Notes under the pieces: model-generated
The model's input: the letters and a program-made list of their open reading frames with translations, nothing else
The model's database searches: none
What the model was told of the DNA's origin: nothing
NCBI GenBank assembly: GCA_038106185.1
Contig: JAYODE010000002.1
Span: 62,001-126,000 of the forward strand
Length of the DNA stretch: 64,000 nt
Direction: 5' to 3'
Source of the DNA: UBA4582 sp038106185
GTDB lineage: Bacteria; Pseudomonadota; Gammaproteobacteria; Pseudomonadales; Azotimanducaceae
Position numbers and translations under genes: made by a program
Shown here: positions 18,136-27,156 of the stretch, piece by piece
Layout: each line of letters opens with the position of its first letter
Numbering within the stretch: the first letter of the stretch is position 1

Positions 18136-19578
18136 TTAGAGGTTTTGCTTGCTTTCCGCCAATGCCCGGGAAATCGCCTCATGGCGCGCCTTATCAATGC
18201 GGTAACCCATATAAAAGTACATGCCAAAAAAAGTGAACACTGAGGTCGCCGGTCCTGCTAGAAAACCCAGTTGCCAGATGATTTCAGTGTCGACCTCTCC
18301 CAGTCTCGCGCCCCGCGGAAATGCGATCAAATCCAGTAAGACGCCGCCGAGTATCAGTCCCATGGACGCCGTGGCTTTTACGGCAAACGCTCTGGCGGCA
18401 AAGATAACCCCCTCTCGTCGCTCCCCAACTTCTAGCTCATGCTCGTCGGTAATATCGGCAAACATCGAGTTCAGTGTGGCGTATAGGGTGACGCCCAGTG
18501 CTGAAGTCACGACGGAGCTGAGGATCAGCAGGTAAAGTAAAGTACTTGAGCCTCGTTCCGGAAACCAGCTGACGCCGCTCAAGGCCAGAATAATGGGCAA
18601 ATTGATATTGATTATGACCAGCAACGCGGAGCCGATCAGGGTGTACTTCTTGTCAAATCGGCGGGTCGCAGCGGGAATGATGAGCATGGAGGCAACCAGC
18701 CCCACCAAGCTGCCGAGTGGAATATATTTTAATTGCTCAGTGGTCATGCCCCAAAAGTGGAACCCCATGAAGGGATTGAGAACGCCCTCCACCGAGAGAA
18801 TGAAAGTGCCGAGCATCATGCCAAAAAAAATCGCTCGAAAAGAGGAGTTGTTTAATGCCTGACGGACCTCTCGCAGCAGTTGCAGCATGCTGAATCGGTG
18901 GGCGGCAGGGGCGCTGCTCAAGGCTCGCAGGCGGGGAATTTCGCTGGCAGTACCCAGAAAACAGACGACGATAGCGAAGATCATGATGGCGCCAGAAAAA
19001 AGCGCCCAGGGCGTATAGGCTGTCTGATTAAGCAGGGCGGGGTTAAAGGCGGCCGTGGTTGGAAAAAACAAAAGATAGGATATGGGCAGAAAAATCGCGC
19101 CACCTGTAGCGCCAAACAGGGTATTAAATGAATACAAGGTCGACCGCTGATGGTAGTCAGTGGCGAGCTCTGCCCCCAGTGCCAGGTGGGGTATATGGTA
19201 AAACGTCATTGCCGCGCGAACCAGGATCGCAAACGTCAACAGCCATAAGACATAACCCAGTTCACTCAATCCAACGGGTGGATTAAAAAGCAGATAAAAT
19301 GTAATCGCCAGTGGTACTGCGGCGAACAGAATAAAAGGGTGCCGGCGTCCCCAGCGAGATCGATACTTGTCGGACAAGCTGCCGGCTATTGGGTCGGTAA
19401 AAGCATCAAAGACCAGGGCAATGGCAAGCGCGATACCCGTCCCCGTCGCTGAGACATGTAGCACCTGATTATAGTAGAACAATAAAAAGGTATTGAAACC
19501 CTGGTTCTTGACGGCTTCGGAGATCTGACCAAACCCATAAGCAATCATGGTGGGTAACGACAATTTTTGGTTAGACAA
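18136..19578 (-). CDS. GPH-family (MelB-like) sugar:cation symporter, MFS
   Basis: 480 aa, about 12 membrane segments. The signature DPIAGSLSD at residues 62-70 followed by WGRRHPF (76-82) identifies the glycoside-pentoside-hexuronide:cation family; the N-terminal FLLFYYNQVL is also typical. Substrate is not predictable; glycosides, uronates or related compounds are possible. The start is TTG at 19578 with GGGAG six bases upstream. It is flanked by no sugar-catabolic gene, only yicC and gmk, so it looks like an accessory insertion into the otherwise conserved yicC-gmk neighbourhood. Confidence 0.88.
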   Translation of the reverse strand: MSNQKLSLPTMIAYGFGQISEAVKNQGFNTFLLFYYNQVLHVSATGTGIALAIALVFDAFTDPIAGSLSDKYRSRWGRRHPFILFAAVPLAITFYLLFNPPVGLSELGYVLWLLTFAILVRAAMTFYHIPHLALGAELATDYHQRSTLYSFNTLFGATGGAIFLPISYLLFFPTTAAFNPALLNQTAYTPWALFSGAIMIFAIVVCFLGTASEIPRLRALSSAPAAHRFSMLQLLREVRQALNNSSFRAIFFGMMLGTFILSVEGVLNPFMGFHFWGMTTEQLKYIPLGSLVGLVASMLIIPAATRRFDKKYTLIGSALLVIININLPIILALSGVSWFPERGSSTLLYLLILSSVVTSALGVTLYATLNSMFADITDEHELEVGERREGVIFAARAFAVKATASMGLILGGVLLDLIAFPRGARLGEVDTEIIWQLGFLAGPATSVFTFFGMYFYMGYRIDKARHEAISRALAESKQNL

Positions 19579-19766
19579 GAGACGCTCCCGGCAATCCTCA
19601 GGCCAAGTGACCTGCCTAGCGGAAATAAGAGCACACAGACCGGCCGATTCGCAAATGTTTTAAGAAGATCCTGACAAGGATCCAAAAAATGATCCTGAGG
19701 AAGAATCCTATGCTCGGTGAGCTGCCCTGGCGGGGCAGGCAATAATTGCAGGCCCTAGCGACAATC

Positions 19767-20621
19767 CTATTCGATATTCTGGATCTGCTCGCGCATCTGC
19801 TCGATGATGACCTTCAAGTCAACCGCCTGAATCGAGGTATTGGCAGCAACCGCCTTGGAGGACAGGGTGTTGGCTTCTCGGTTGAGCTCCTGCATCAGAA
19901 AATCTAACCGCCGGCCAATGGCGCCGGTATCGCGTAACGTTGACCTGACTTCGTCGATGTGAGTGTCGAGTCGGTCCAGTTCCTCATTGATATCAGATTT
20001 TTGAGCGAGATAAACCAGTTCCTGCTCGAGCCGGTTGTTGTCAAGCTCGATCTGTAGCTCTGTCATACGCTCTTCGATGCGGGCCTTCTGTCGAGCATTG
20101 ATCAGCGGTGCTTCCGCGCGCACCGCGTCCGTCAGTTGCTGCAGCTCAGTGAGCTTGTTTTCAATAATGCATTGCAGTTCTGCCCCTTCTCGCGCACGCA
20201 TGGCCACCAGGTCAGCGAGCGCCAAGCCGAACAGATCAGTGACCTGCGCCAGGAGGTCTTCATCATCGATAGCAGCGGTTGAGAGGATGCCGGGGAACTT
20301 GAGAATCTCCAGTGGACTCGGTGGAGATTCAAGTCCCATGATGCGACTGACCTCGTCCAGCGCAAAGCGTAGCTTGTGAACCTGAGCGTCGTTAACCGCC
20401 AAGGAACCCGCATCAGCCGCATCTGTAGTGATTTTCAGCAGGCAATCCACCTTGCCTCGAAACAGCTGCCCCTTTAGCTGGTTGCGCAGATCGCCTTCTA
20501 ACGCGCGAAAGTTGTCTGGAACCTTGAAGGTCGAGTCTAAGTATCGATTATTGACCGATCGAATTTCCCAGGATATGCCGTTGGATTCTCGGCGGGCAAA
20601 GGCTGTCATACTTTGGGTCAT
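19767..20621 (-). CDS. yicC: YicC family endoribonuclease
   Basis: 284 aa from the ATG at 20621 (MTQSMTAFAR, the canonical YicC opening). The frame stays open to 20843, but the extra residues overlap rph on the other strand and have no homology. Conserved parts include SVNNRYLDSTFKVP, RGKVDC and the C-terminal RRLDFLMQELNREANTLSSKA. YicC-like proteins are reported as RNases in E. coli. It is divergent from rph, the arrangement known in enterics and pseudomonads, with an 85-base shared promoter region. The 188-base spacer downstream (19579-19766) holds no gene, only a small hairpin. Confidence 0.93.
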   Translation of the reverse strand: MTQSMTAFARRESNGISWEIRSVNNRYLDSTFKVPDNFRALEGDLRNQLKGQLFRGKVDCLLKITTDAADAGSLAVNDAQVHKLRFALDEVSRIMGLESPPSPLEILKFPGILSTAAIDDEDLLAQVTDLFGLALADLVAMRAREGAELQCIIENKLTELQQLTDAVRAEAPLINARQKARIEERMTELQIELDNNRLEQELVYLAQKSDINEELDRLDTHIDEVRSTLRDTGAIGRRLDFLMQELNREANTLSSKAVAANTSIQAVDLKVIIEQMREQIQNIE

Positions 20622-20706
20622 AATGAATACTGTTCTCAAGTGCTTATTCGCGTTCGCCCAGTATAATGGAGTTTCATGCATAGACGACCGTAAATAGGAA
20701 ATACTC

Positions 20707-21432
20707 ATGACGAATGAACCAGTACCCAGGCCCGGAGGCCGAGCACTGGATGCCCTGCGCCCAGTAAGCATAGAGCGCGGCATCAACAAACACGCGGAAG
20801 GCTCTGTGCTGATCGCCTTTGGTGATACTCGAGTAATCTGCACGGCGTCGGTTGATAAAGGAGTGCCATCCTTTCTGCGCGGCTCAGGTCAGGGCTGGAT
20901 CACCTCTGAATACGGCATGCTGCCGCGCTCCACGAATACGCGAATGGATAGAGAGGCCGCGCGAGGTAAACAGGGCGGCAGAACCGTAGAAATTCAACGG
21001 TTGATTGGCCGGTCATTACGCACCTGTGTCGATATGAAACGGTTAGGCGAATACACGATCAAAATTGATTGCGACGTCATTCAGGCCGATGGCGGTACTC
21101 GAACTGCGTCAATTACGGGTGCTTGTGTGGCGCTCTATGATGCTGTTAGACAGATGAAGCTTGCAAAAAACCCGTTTCAGCAATTTGTTGGCGCTGTCTC
21201 TGTCGGCGTGGTTGATGGACGGCCAGTGCTTGATCTTGAGTATACCGAAGATGCGCGTGCTGAGACCGACATGAACTTGGTAATGAGTGAAGATGGCCGA
21301 TTTATCGAGGTTCAGGGAACGGCAGAAGGCGCGCCTTTTTCTCGAGAGGAGTTAAATCACATGCTGGTACTTGGCGACAAGGGTATCAGTGAGCTGATCA
21401 GATGCCAAAAGATCGCGCTCGAGGTGGACTGA
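20707..21432 (+). CDS. rph: Ribonuclease PH
   Basis: 241 aa. Opens with PGGRALDALRPVSIERGINKHAEGSVLI and contains the phosphate-binding GGRTVEIQRLIGRSLR and the DVIQADGGTRTASITGA active-site region. It is a phosphorolytic 3'-5' exonuclease trimming tRNA 3' ends, active as a hexamer. Its stop overlaps the pyrE start (TGATG), so pyrE expression is probably translationally coupled to rph, as in E. coli. The protein is complete, unlike the frameshifted K-12 allele. Confidence 0.97.
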   Translation: MTNEPVPRPGGRALDALRPVSIERGINKHAEGSVLIAFGDTRVICTASVDKGVPSFLRGSGQGWITSEYGMLPRSTNTRMDREAARGKQGGRTVEIQRLIGRSLRTCVDMKRLGEYTIKIDCDVIQADGGTRTASITGACVALYDAVRQMKLAKNPFQQFVGAVSVGVVDGRPVLDLEYTEDARAETDMNLVMSEDGRFIEVQGTAEGAPFSREELNHMLVLGDKGISELIRCQKIALEVD

Positions 21433-22088
21433 TGGAAGCATATCAGAAGAAGTTTCTGGAATTTGCTATCCAGCGGGGCGTGCTCCGCTTTGGTGAGTTC
21501 ACCCTCAAGTCGGGTCGGGTAAGCCCCTACTTTTTTAACGCGGGGCTTTTTAATACTGGCGCTGCCTTAAGTGAGTTGGCGGATTACTATGCGGCCGCCC
21601 TGGTTGACTCGGGACTTGATGTTGATTTGCTGTTTGGTCCCGCCTACAAGGGTATTCCGCTGGTGAGCGCTACGGCCGTCGCGTTACAGCGTAATTATCA
21701 GCGAGACTATCCATTTGTTTTTAATCGAAAAGAGGCAAAGGGCCACGGGGAAGGCGGACTTCTCGTCGGCGCGCCCTTGGTGGGCAAGGTGCTGATTATT
21801 GACGACGTGATTACGGCGGGCACTGCCATCCGTGAGGTTATGAGTATCGTCGAAGCCTCCAGCGCACAGGCCGCGGGTGTTCTGGTGGCGATAGATCGTC
21901 AGGAAAAGGGCCAAGGGGAGCTATCGGCGATCCAGGAGGTAGAGCGTGACTATGGCGTTTCCGTTATCAGCGTCGTAAAGTTCAGTGACATAGTGGCGTT
22001 TCTGGAGGACCGACCAGAATTCGCCCAACACTTGGAGCCCATTCGTAAGTATCAGGCGCTCTATGGTGTTTCTGGCGCTTCATCCTAG
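21432..22088 (+). CDS. pyrE: Orotate phosphoribosyltransferase
   Basis: 218 aa from the ATG at 21432 (MEAYQKKFLEFAI), which overlaps the rph stop; an upstream in-frame start at 21402 would add ten residues lying inside rph and is rejected. FTLKSGRVSPYFFN near 23-36 and the PRPP loop VLIIDDVITAGTA (120-132) are clear. It joins orotate to PRPP, giving OMP in pyrimidine synthesis. Confidence 0.97.
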   Translation: MEAYQKKFLEFAIQRGVLRFGEFTLKSGRVSPYFFNAGLFNTGAALSELADYYAAALVDSGLDVDLLFGPAYKGIPLVSATAVALQRNYQRDYPFVFNRKEAKGHGEGGLLVGAPLVGKVLIIDDVITAGTAIREVMSIVEASSAQAAGVLVAIDRQEKGQGELSAIQEVERDYGVSVISVVKFSDIVAFLEDRPEFAQHLEPIRKYQALYGVSGASS

Positions 22089-22122
22089 GCTCATTTTGGC
22101 GGGAAGCAACGTAACATGAACC

Positions 22123-22803
22123 ATGCAGCTGAAGACTAAATCCGCGGCATTGAGGGACCGGTGCTGGCTCTACAAAAGCTTGCTGGATACGGCGGCTGCG
22201 CTGCTGGTTGGCTGGGTCGTTTTGGTTCCCTTGCCAGCGTCAGCCGAACTGTATCGTTACAAAAATGAGGATGGTATTACAGTCTTAGACAGCCATGTTC
22301 CGGCCCGTTATGTGAAGGACGGCTACACCATTCTCAGTCTTGATGGTCGAGTATTGGAGGTAGTTGAACGGGCGTTAACCGAACAAGAGATTCTTGACCG
22401 TAATCGCGTCATCGCTGCCAATGAGGCGAACGAACGCGCCAAACAAGCACGCCTGAGTGCCGATCAAAACCTGTTGAAAATCTATGGCTCGGCAGAAGAT
22501 GTCATTCGAGCCCGGGATACCAAGTTATCCAGTGTCAAAAAAGTTATTGTCGTGAGTCAGGCAAATTTGCAGCGGCTGCTGCTCCAAAAAGTTGACCTGG
22601 AGACCGAGTTGGCGAACCTAGAGCGCAGTGGACGCTCGATACCGGCTGATCGCTTGGAGCACCTGCGGGGCTTGGTGCAGCGTATTAATATGGCGGAGCT
22701 CGAGATCAAGGGAAAACACCAAGAACTTGACCAATTAAGTCAGACCTATGCGGCAGACCTGCTGCGGATTCGCGAGTTGAAAGGTGAAGCCTCCGCGCAC
22801 TAG
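22123..22803 (+). CDS. Exported DUF4124-domain protein with coiled coil
   Basis: 226 aa. A hydrophobic segment near residues 25-40 ending PASAE looks like a signal peptide. The ELYRYKNEDGITVLDSHVP segment is the DUF4124 beta domain, common in small proteobacterial envelope proteins of unknown function. Residues about 85-220 are charged and heptad-rich (LLLQKVDLETELANLERS), likely a coiled coil. It probably acts in the periplasm. It follows pyrE by 34 bases. Function unknown. Confidence 0.75.
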   Translation: MQLKTKSAALRDRCWLYKSLLDTAAALLVGWVVLVPLPASAELYRYKNEDGITVLDSHVPARYVKDGYTILSLDGRVLEVVERALTEQEILDRNRVIAANEANERAKQARLSADQNLLKIYGSAEDVIRARDTKLSSVKKVIVVSQANLQRLLLQKVDLETELANLERSGRSIPADRLEHLRGLVQRINMAELEIKGKHQELDQLSQTYAADLLRIRELKGEASAH

Positions 22804-22810
22804 GCGCCGC

Positions 22811-22875
22811 CAGAGAGCATGTTCAGAGTGCTTGTTCAGAGAGCATGTTCAGAGTGCTTATTCAGAGTGCTTATC
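22811..22875. repeat. 13-bp tandem repeat, five units, after the DUF4124 gene
   Basis: Five consecutive 13-base units, alternating CAGAGAGCATGTT and CAGAGTGCTTGTT-like versions, begin seven bases after the stop codon and run almost to an assembly gap at 22884. The alternation also makes a 26-base higher-order duplication (22811-22836 and 22837-22862, one mismatch). No coding potential is credible. Confidence 0.9.
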
Positions 22876-22883
22876 TACAGCTC

Positions 22884-22983
22884 NNNNNNNNNNNNNNNNN
22901 NNNNNNNNNNNNNNNNNNNNNNNNNNNNNNNNNNNNNNNNNNNNNNNNNNNNNNNNNNNNNNNNNNNNNNNNNNNNNNNNNNN
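22884..22983. other. Assembly gap (100 N) between convergent genes
   Basis: Lies between the DUF4124 gene and slmA, directly beside the 13-bp tandem repeat. The flanks share only GCTC, so true length is unknown. The repeat probably broke the assembly. The rest of 22804-23035 shows no gene. Confidence 0.9.
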
Positions 22984-23035
22984 GCTCCTACTTACAGAGC
23001 AGGCGCGCTTGTTGCCAGTTTCGGGTTGATCGTTT

Positions 23036-23626
23036 TCAGGGAAAGATGGCTCGACTGATGGCTTGCCACTGTACATCCCAGCCATCGGTGGGTCTGCGAC
23101 TGAAATCGCTACGAACAAACTGGCTGATTCGCCCCTCAGCGGTGGCCATCATGAGATTCGCGGCAGCTTGGATTTCCATTAGCGGTCGTTGGCCCTCGCG
23201 CATTTCTGTCTCCCGCAATATCTGCTTGAGCTGAGTCTCAAAGCGCTCAAAAAATTGTGCCACTCTGGCTCTTAGACGCTCGGTCTCTCCGGCCAAGGGA
23301 TCGCCGGTAAGGATGCGAGTAATCCCGGGGTTGCGTTCTGTAAACGTCAGCAACAGCGAGAGGCTCTGGCTGCACTGTGCCATCGCAGTGGCTTCTTCAA
23401 CCAGGATCAGGGAAATACGGGAAAAGATGGTCTCTTCGATAAATTCGATGAGTCCATCAAACATCTTTGCCTTACTCGGAAAGTGTCGATACAGAGCAGC
23501 TTCAGAGACGCCGACTTGCTTGGCTAAACCAGCAGTCGTAATCCGACCGCCGGGCGTTTCCTCCAGCATGACGGCAAGCGCCTGCAATATCTGATTTTTT
23601 CTAGAGACTTTTTGCGCTTCTGACAT
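23036..23626 (-). CDS. slmA: Nucleoid occlusion factor SlmA
   Basis: 196 aa TetR-like protein. The helix-turn-helix region ITTAGLAKQVGVSEAALYRHFPSK (residues about 29-52) and the following MFDGLIEFIEETIFSRI match SlmA closely, as do RNPGITRILTG and the ending SQFVRSDFSRRPTDGWD. SlmA binds palindromic sites over the chromosome and blocks FtsZ polymerisation there. It lies last in the coaBC-dut-algC-argB-slmA run, 61 bases after argB, its conserved place in Pseudomonas. Confidence 0.95.
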   Translation of the reverse strand: MSEAQKVSRKNQILQALAVMLEETPGGRITTAGLAKQVGVSEAALYRHFPSKAKMFDGLIEFIEETIFSRISLILVEEATAMAQCSQSLSLLLTFTERNPGITRILTGDPLAGETERLRARVAQFFERFETQLKQILRETEMREGQRPLMEIQAAANLMMATAEGRISQFVRSDFSRRPTDGWDVQWQAISRAIFP

Positions 23627-23687
23627 TTTAGACCCTGGGCTTTTGCTCTAATGTATGACTAACAGTTAGCGAGTGATCTTCAAGCGG

Positions 23688-24602
23688 TTACCGCCCCTGG
23701 TTTCCCGGATTGCGAGAGATCAGGGTGCCAACACCCTCATCGGTCAGCACTTCCAGTAACACTGCATGGGCGACGCGGCCATCAATAATGTGGGAGCTTC
23801 GAACCCCGTTCTTGACCGCATTCAGGGCGCACTCAATCTTCGGCAGCATACCTCCAGTAATGGTGCCATCTTCAATCAGCGCCTCAACTCGCTCTGCCGT
23901 CAACCCAGACAGTAACTTGCCCTGCTTGTCCTGTAGGCCGGCGACATTGGTCAGCAACACCAGTTTCTCGGCGTTCAGGGCTTCTGCAATTTTCCCGGCA
24001 ACCAGGTCTGCATTGATGTTGTAGGTATCATTATCCGCTCCTACGCCGATAGGCGCTATCACCGGAATGATATCGCTGGATACCAATAAGTCTAAAATAG
24101 TTCTATCGATGGAAACGACTTCTCCGACTTGACCAATATCGATAATTTCGGGCACCTTAAGATCAGCAGACGCGCGCTCGATATACATCTTTTTAGCCTT
24201 GATTAAAGCCGCATCTTTGCCGGTCAGTCCAATCGCTTTTCCACCACTTTGATTGATGAGGCTAACAATACCCTGGTTGACGGTACCGCCAAGCACCATC
24301 TGCACGACATCCATGGTTTTGCTGTCTGTGACGCGCATTCCGTCTACGAAAGTAGACTCAATATTCAACGCCTTGAGTACTTGACCGATCTGAGGGCCTC
24401 CGCCGTGAACGACGATAGGATTGATGCCTACCAATTTCATCAAGACGACGTCTTGGGCAAATTTACGTTGTAGTTCATCGTCGATCATGGCGTTGCCACC
24501 ATATTTGATCACAATGGTTTTTCCAGTAAATCGCTGGATATAGGGTAACGCTTCGGTGAGTACCTTGGCGACATTCATTGCGGCGTCGCGGGATAGTGTC
24601 AT
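23688..24602 (-). CDS. argB: Acetylglutamate kinase
   Basis: 304 aa. The N-terminal helix (MNVAKVLTEALPYIQRF) marks the arginine-inhibited hexameric type found in Pseudomonas. KYGGNAM at 33-39 and VHGGGPQIG bind ATP and acetylglutamate; VLLTNVAGLQDKQGKLL and GGMLPKIECAL complete the amino acid kinase signature. Second step of arginine synthesis. It is downstream of algC by 48 bases. Confidence 0.97.
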   Translation of the reverse strand: MTLSRDAAMNVAKVLTEALPYIQRFTGKTIVIKYGGNAMIDDELQRKFAQDVVLMKLVGINPIVVHGGGPQIGQVLKALNIESTFVDGMRVTDSKTMDVVQMVLGGTVNQGIVSLINQSGGKAIGLTGKDAALIKAKKMYIERASADLKVPEIIDIGQVGEVVSIDRTILDLLVSSDIIPVIAPIGVGADNDTYNINADLVAGKIAEALNAEKLVLLTNVAGLQDKQGKLLSGLTAERVEALIEDGTITGGMLPKIECALNAVKNGVRSSHIIDGRVAHAVLLEVLTDEGVGTLISRNPGNQGR

Positions 24603-24650
24603 TGAGTAGCAGTCCTGTTGGTAGTCGCTGTGGATCAGTCGATAGCGCCG

Positions 24651-27146
24651 TTAAAAGGTCAGGCTCGAATCGACATTTTGTAATTGTGTTCTGAACAATG
24701 CCTGAAGTCGGTCAAGACTGCGGCTGGTGTCGGCTTCAAATCTCAGGGTCAGGTAAGGGCCAGTATTGGAGGCTCTGATAAGACCCCAGCCATCGGCATA
24801 ATCAACCCTGATTCCATCAATCATGGTAATGGCACCGTCACCGAACGCACCCTTCGTTTTGATTTGCTCAATGATAGAGAATTTATTCTCCTCACTCACA
24901 TGAATTTTGATTTCTGGTGAAGAAATACTCGCTGGAAATTCGCTCATCAGGTCGGCCAGCCCCTGGGTTTCAGAGCCGACAATCTCCAGGAGTCGCGCAC
25001 CGGCGTAAATGCCGTCATCGAAGCCGAACCAGCGATCGCCAAAGCAGATATGCCCTGAAAATTCACCACCCAATGCCGCGCCCGTGGCGGACATCTTCTC
25101 CTTAAGATACGAGTGACCGCTGCGGCACAGAATGGGTCGACCGCCCAGCCCACTGATAACGCCATTGAGGTTTCGTGTGGACTTTACGTCATAGATAACA
25201 TCGGAACCAGGGCTTCGGGACATCACATCTTTAGCGAACAGCATCAGTAGCTCGTCCGATGCCACGATTTTACCGTCACCCGTGACTGCCACCATGCGGT
25301 CACCATCGCCATCAAGGGCGATGCCCAGATCAGCCTTCTGTGCCTTAACTGACAGCACCAGATCCTCAAGATTTTCTGCAAGACTCGGGTCAGGATGATG
25401 ATTCGGGAAATGCCCATCGACCTCACAATACAATGGAATGACCTCGCAGCCTAGACTGGCGTAAACGTCAGGAGCAAGGTCTCCGGCGATGCCGTTCCCG
25501 CAGTCGACAACCACTCGCAGGCTGCGCGGAACGACAATGTCTTCGGTGATCGCCAGGAGGTAGTCCTGGCACAAATCAAGTGCCTGTAATTGACCTTTAC
25601 CACTGTGAAAGTCCTGGCGGTGGAATCGTTGGTGAAGCTGCTGCAGGTCTTCCGCCGTGAGCGACTGATCCTTGAGGACAATTTTAAAGCCATTGTACTC
25701 GCTGGGATTGTGGCTGGCGGTGACCATGACACCACTAGGGACATGCGTGGTCTTGGTCGCGTAATACAATAAGGGCGTAGGCACAGAGCCTATGCTGATG
25801 ACATTGACGCCTGTATCTATGAGGCCATCAATGAGACTCGCCATGACCGCGGGGCTGGAAAGCCGGCCATCTGCGCCAACGCATATTGCTGTCTCGCCCA
25901 GGTCTATGGCTGTCGAGCCAATAGCTCGGCCTATGCGATAGATGACATCGGGAGTCAGCGTTTCGCCGACGATGCCACGAATGTCATAGGCACGAAAAAT
26001 CTCGCGTAATGCATCGGGTGAAGGTTGCTTGATGGGTGCTTCAGACAGATCGACCGTCGAGGAGTCGGAGTGGGATCTCTGCTTGGCAAGCAAATCTATT
26101 TCTGTCCGGGTGCTCGTCCGGTGCGGCATTTCTGCCGCCGAATCGGCTCTGCTGGGCGGTGGATCGATTGCCTCTGCCAACTTAGCCTCGCGGTGAAGCC
26201 TCGAAAGGCTATTATCCAGAGCGAGAAAGGCAGGTTGCTGGTAGGCGGTTGAAGGCTCGTACCTGCCCTTGAAGGCCTTCTCGATCTGCTGCGTCAGATG
26301 TTCTGCATCCGCATTTAAGGTGCGCGAGTGGCTGCGGATACCCAGCAGAATGCCGCTCAGGGCAATCATCAAGGCCGCGACTGCGGGCAGCAGGTAAATG
26401 CTCAGGTTCGCGGGAGAGGCCTTCGTCAACTCGTCCCCAGGGTAAAACAGCAGAGTCCAATGTGGATTGTCCAGGTTGCGCAATACCGGGTGACTCTGGA
26501 TGGGCGCGCCAATCTCCAGTACCTGGGCGGATGGCGCCGAATTGACTGACTGCATGATACTGACGGAGCCAAGGACCTGATTATCGATACGCTTGCTGAT
26601 CTCTGCCATCTCCAGGTAAAGCAATAAAGTCCCTTGAGCGACATTGATTGAAGGCGAAACAATCGGTGCTGCAATCGCCAGCAGCCATCGACCGTCGACT
26701 CGAATGCTCTCAGGGCTGACCTGTTGCCCGGCTTCTGTTTGATTCACCAGGTCTAAAGCCGTGAAGGTGAGCTTTGGCAGTCTGTCCGTGCTCGTAATTG
26801 CCTCGTTGAGTCGAATCAAGCGAACCAGGGCAGCATTTGAGAGCAAGCGCTCGATGCGTGCTTCTTCTGCGGTGATCAGCGCCGCATCATTATTCGCGAG
26901 TGTTTGTGCAAGTCCTTCGCGTCTGGCCAGCGCCTGCGCCTGTTCGAGCAGGCTTTGGTGTTGCAAGTTGATGCGCAATTGCAGCTGGTCAGCAGCGTCG
27001 CTGATGATTTTTTCCCGGTAGGCGCGATCGAGCGTCGACTGTACAGGAAAGACGCTGAGCAGGACGGCAACGATAAGCCCAACAAGCAAGCCGATGGTCG
27101 GCCACGGGGCAAACCTCAACAGGCGGTCAGACTGGCGGATCGTCAA
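24651..27146 (-). CDS. algC: Phosphomannomutase/phosphoglucomutase with N-terminal membrane sensor-like region
   Basis: 831 aa, much longer than the 460-aa catalytic unit. Residues about 15-35 and 249-270 are membrane helices bracketing a predicted periplasmic domain of about 210 residues; a Ser/Pro-rich linker leads to the alpha-D-phosphohexomutase domain from about 380. The catalytic phosphoserine is Ser478 in TASHNPSEYNG; the Mg loop DGDGDRM and sugar loop GEFSGH follow. It interconverts the 1- and 6-phosphates of mannose and glucose for LPS or exopolysaccharide. Long forms of AlgC are known in Pseudomonas genomes. The start is a TTG at 27146 with weak ribosome site, so the first residues are uncertain. 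Confidence 0.93.
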   Translation of the reverse strand: MTIRQSDRLLRFAPWPTIGLLVGLIVAVLLSVFPVQSTLDRAYREKIISDAADQLQLRINLQHQSLLEQAQALARREGLAQTLANNDAALITAEEARIERLLSNAALVRLIRLNEAITSTDRLPKLTFTALDLVNQTEAGQQVSPESIRVDGRWLLAIAAPIVSPSINVAQGTLLLYLEMAEISKRIDNQVLGSVSIMQSVNSAPSAQVLEIGAPIQSHPVLRNLDNPHWTLLFYPGDELTKASPANLSIYLLPAVAALMIALSGILLGIRSHSRTLNADAEHLTQQIEKAFKGRYEPSTAYQQPAFLALDNSLSRLHREAKLAEAIDPPPSRADSAAEMPHRTSTRTEIDLLAKQRSHSDSSTVDLSEAPIKQPSPDALREIFRAYDIRGIVGETLTPDVIYRIGRAIGSTAIDLGETAICVGADGRLSSPAVMASLIDGLIDTGVNVISIGSVPTPLLYYATKTTHVPSGVMVTASHNPSEYNGFKIVLKDQSLTAEDLQQLHQRFHRQDFHSGKGQLQALDLCQDYLLAITEDIVVPRSLRVVVDCGNGIAGDLAPDVYASLGCEVIPLYCEVDGHFPNHHPDPSLAENLEDLVLSVKAQKADLGIALDGDGDRMVAVTGDGKIVASDELLMLFAKDVMSRSPGSDVIYDVKSTRNLNGVISGLGGRPILCRSGHSYLKEKMSATGAALGGEFSGHICFGDRWFGFDDGIYAGARLLEIVGSETQGLADLMSEFPASISSPEIKIHVSEENKFSIIEQIKTKGAFGDGAITMIDGIRVDYADGWGLIRASNTGPYLTLRFEADTSRSLDRLQALFRTQLQNVDSSLTF

Positions 27147-27156
27147 AGGTCAGCCC

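Noticed and set aside
20622..20843. Longer N-terminus for yicC
   Set aside because: The extra 74 residues overlap rph on the other strand and lack homology; the canonical MTQSMTAFAR start is at 20621.
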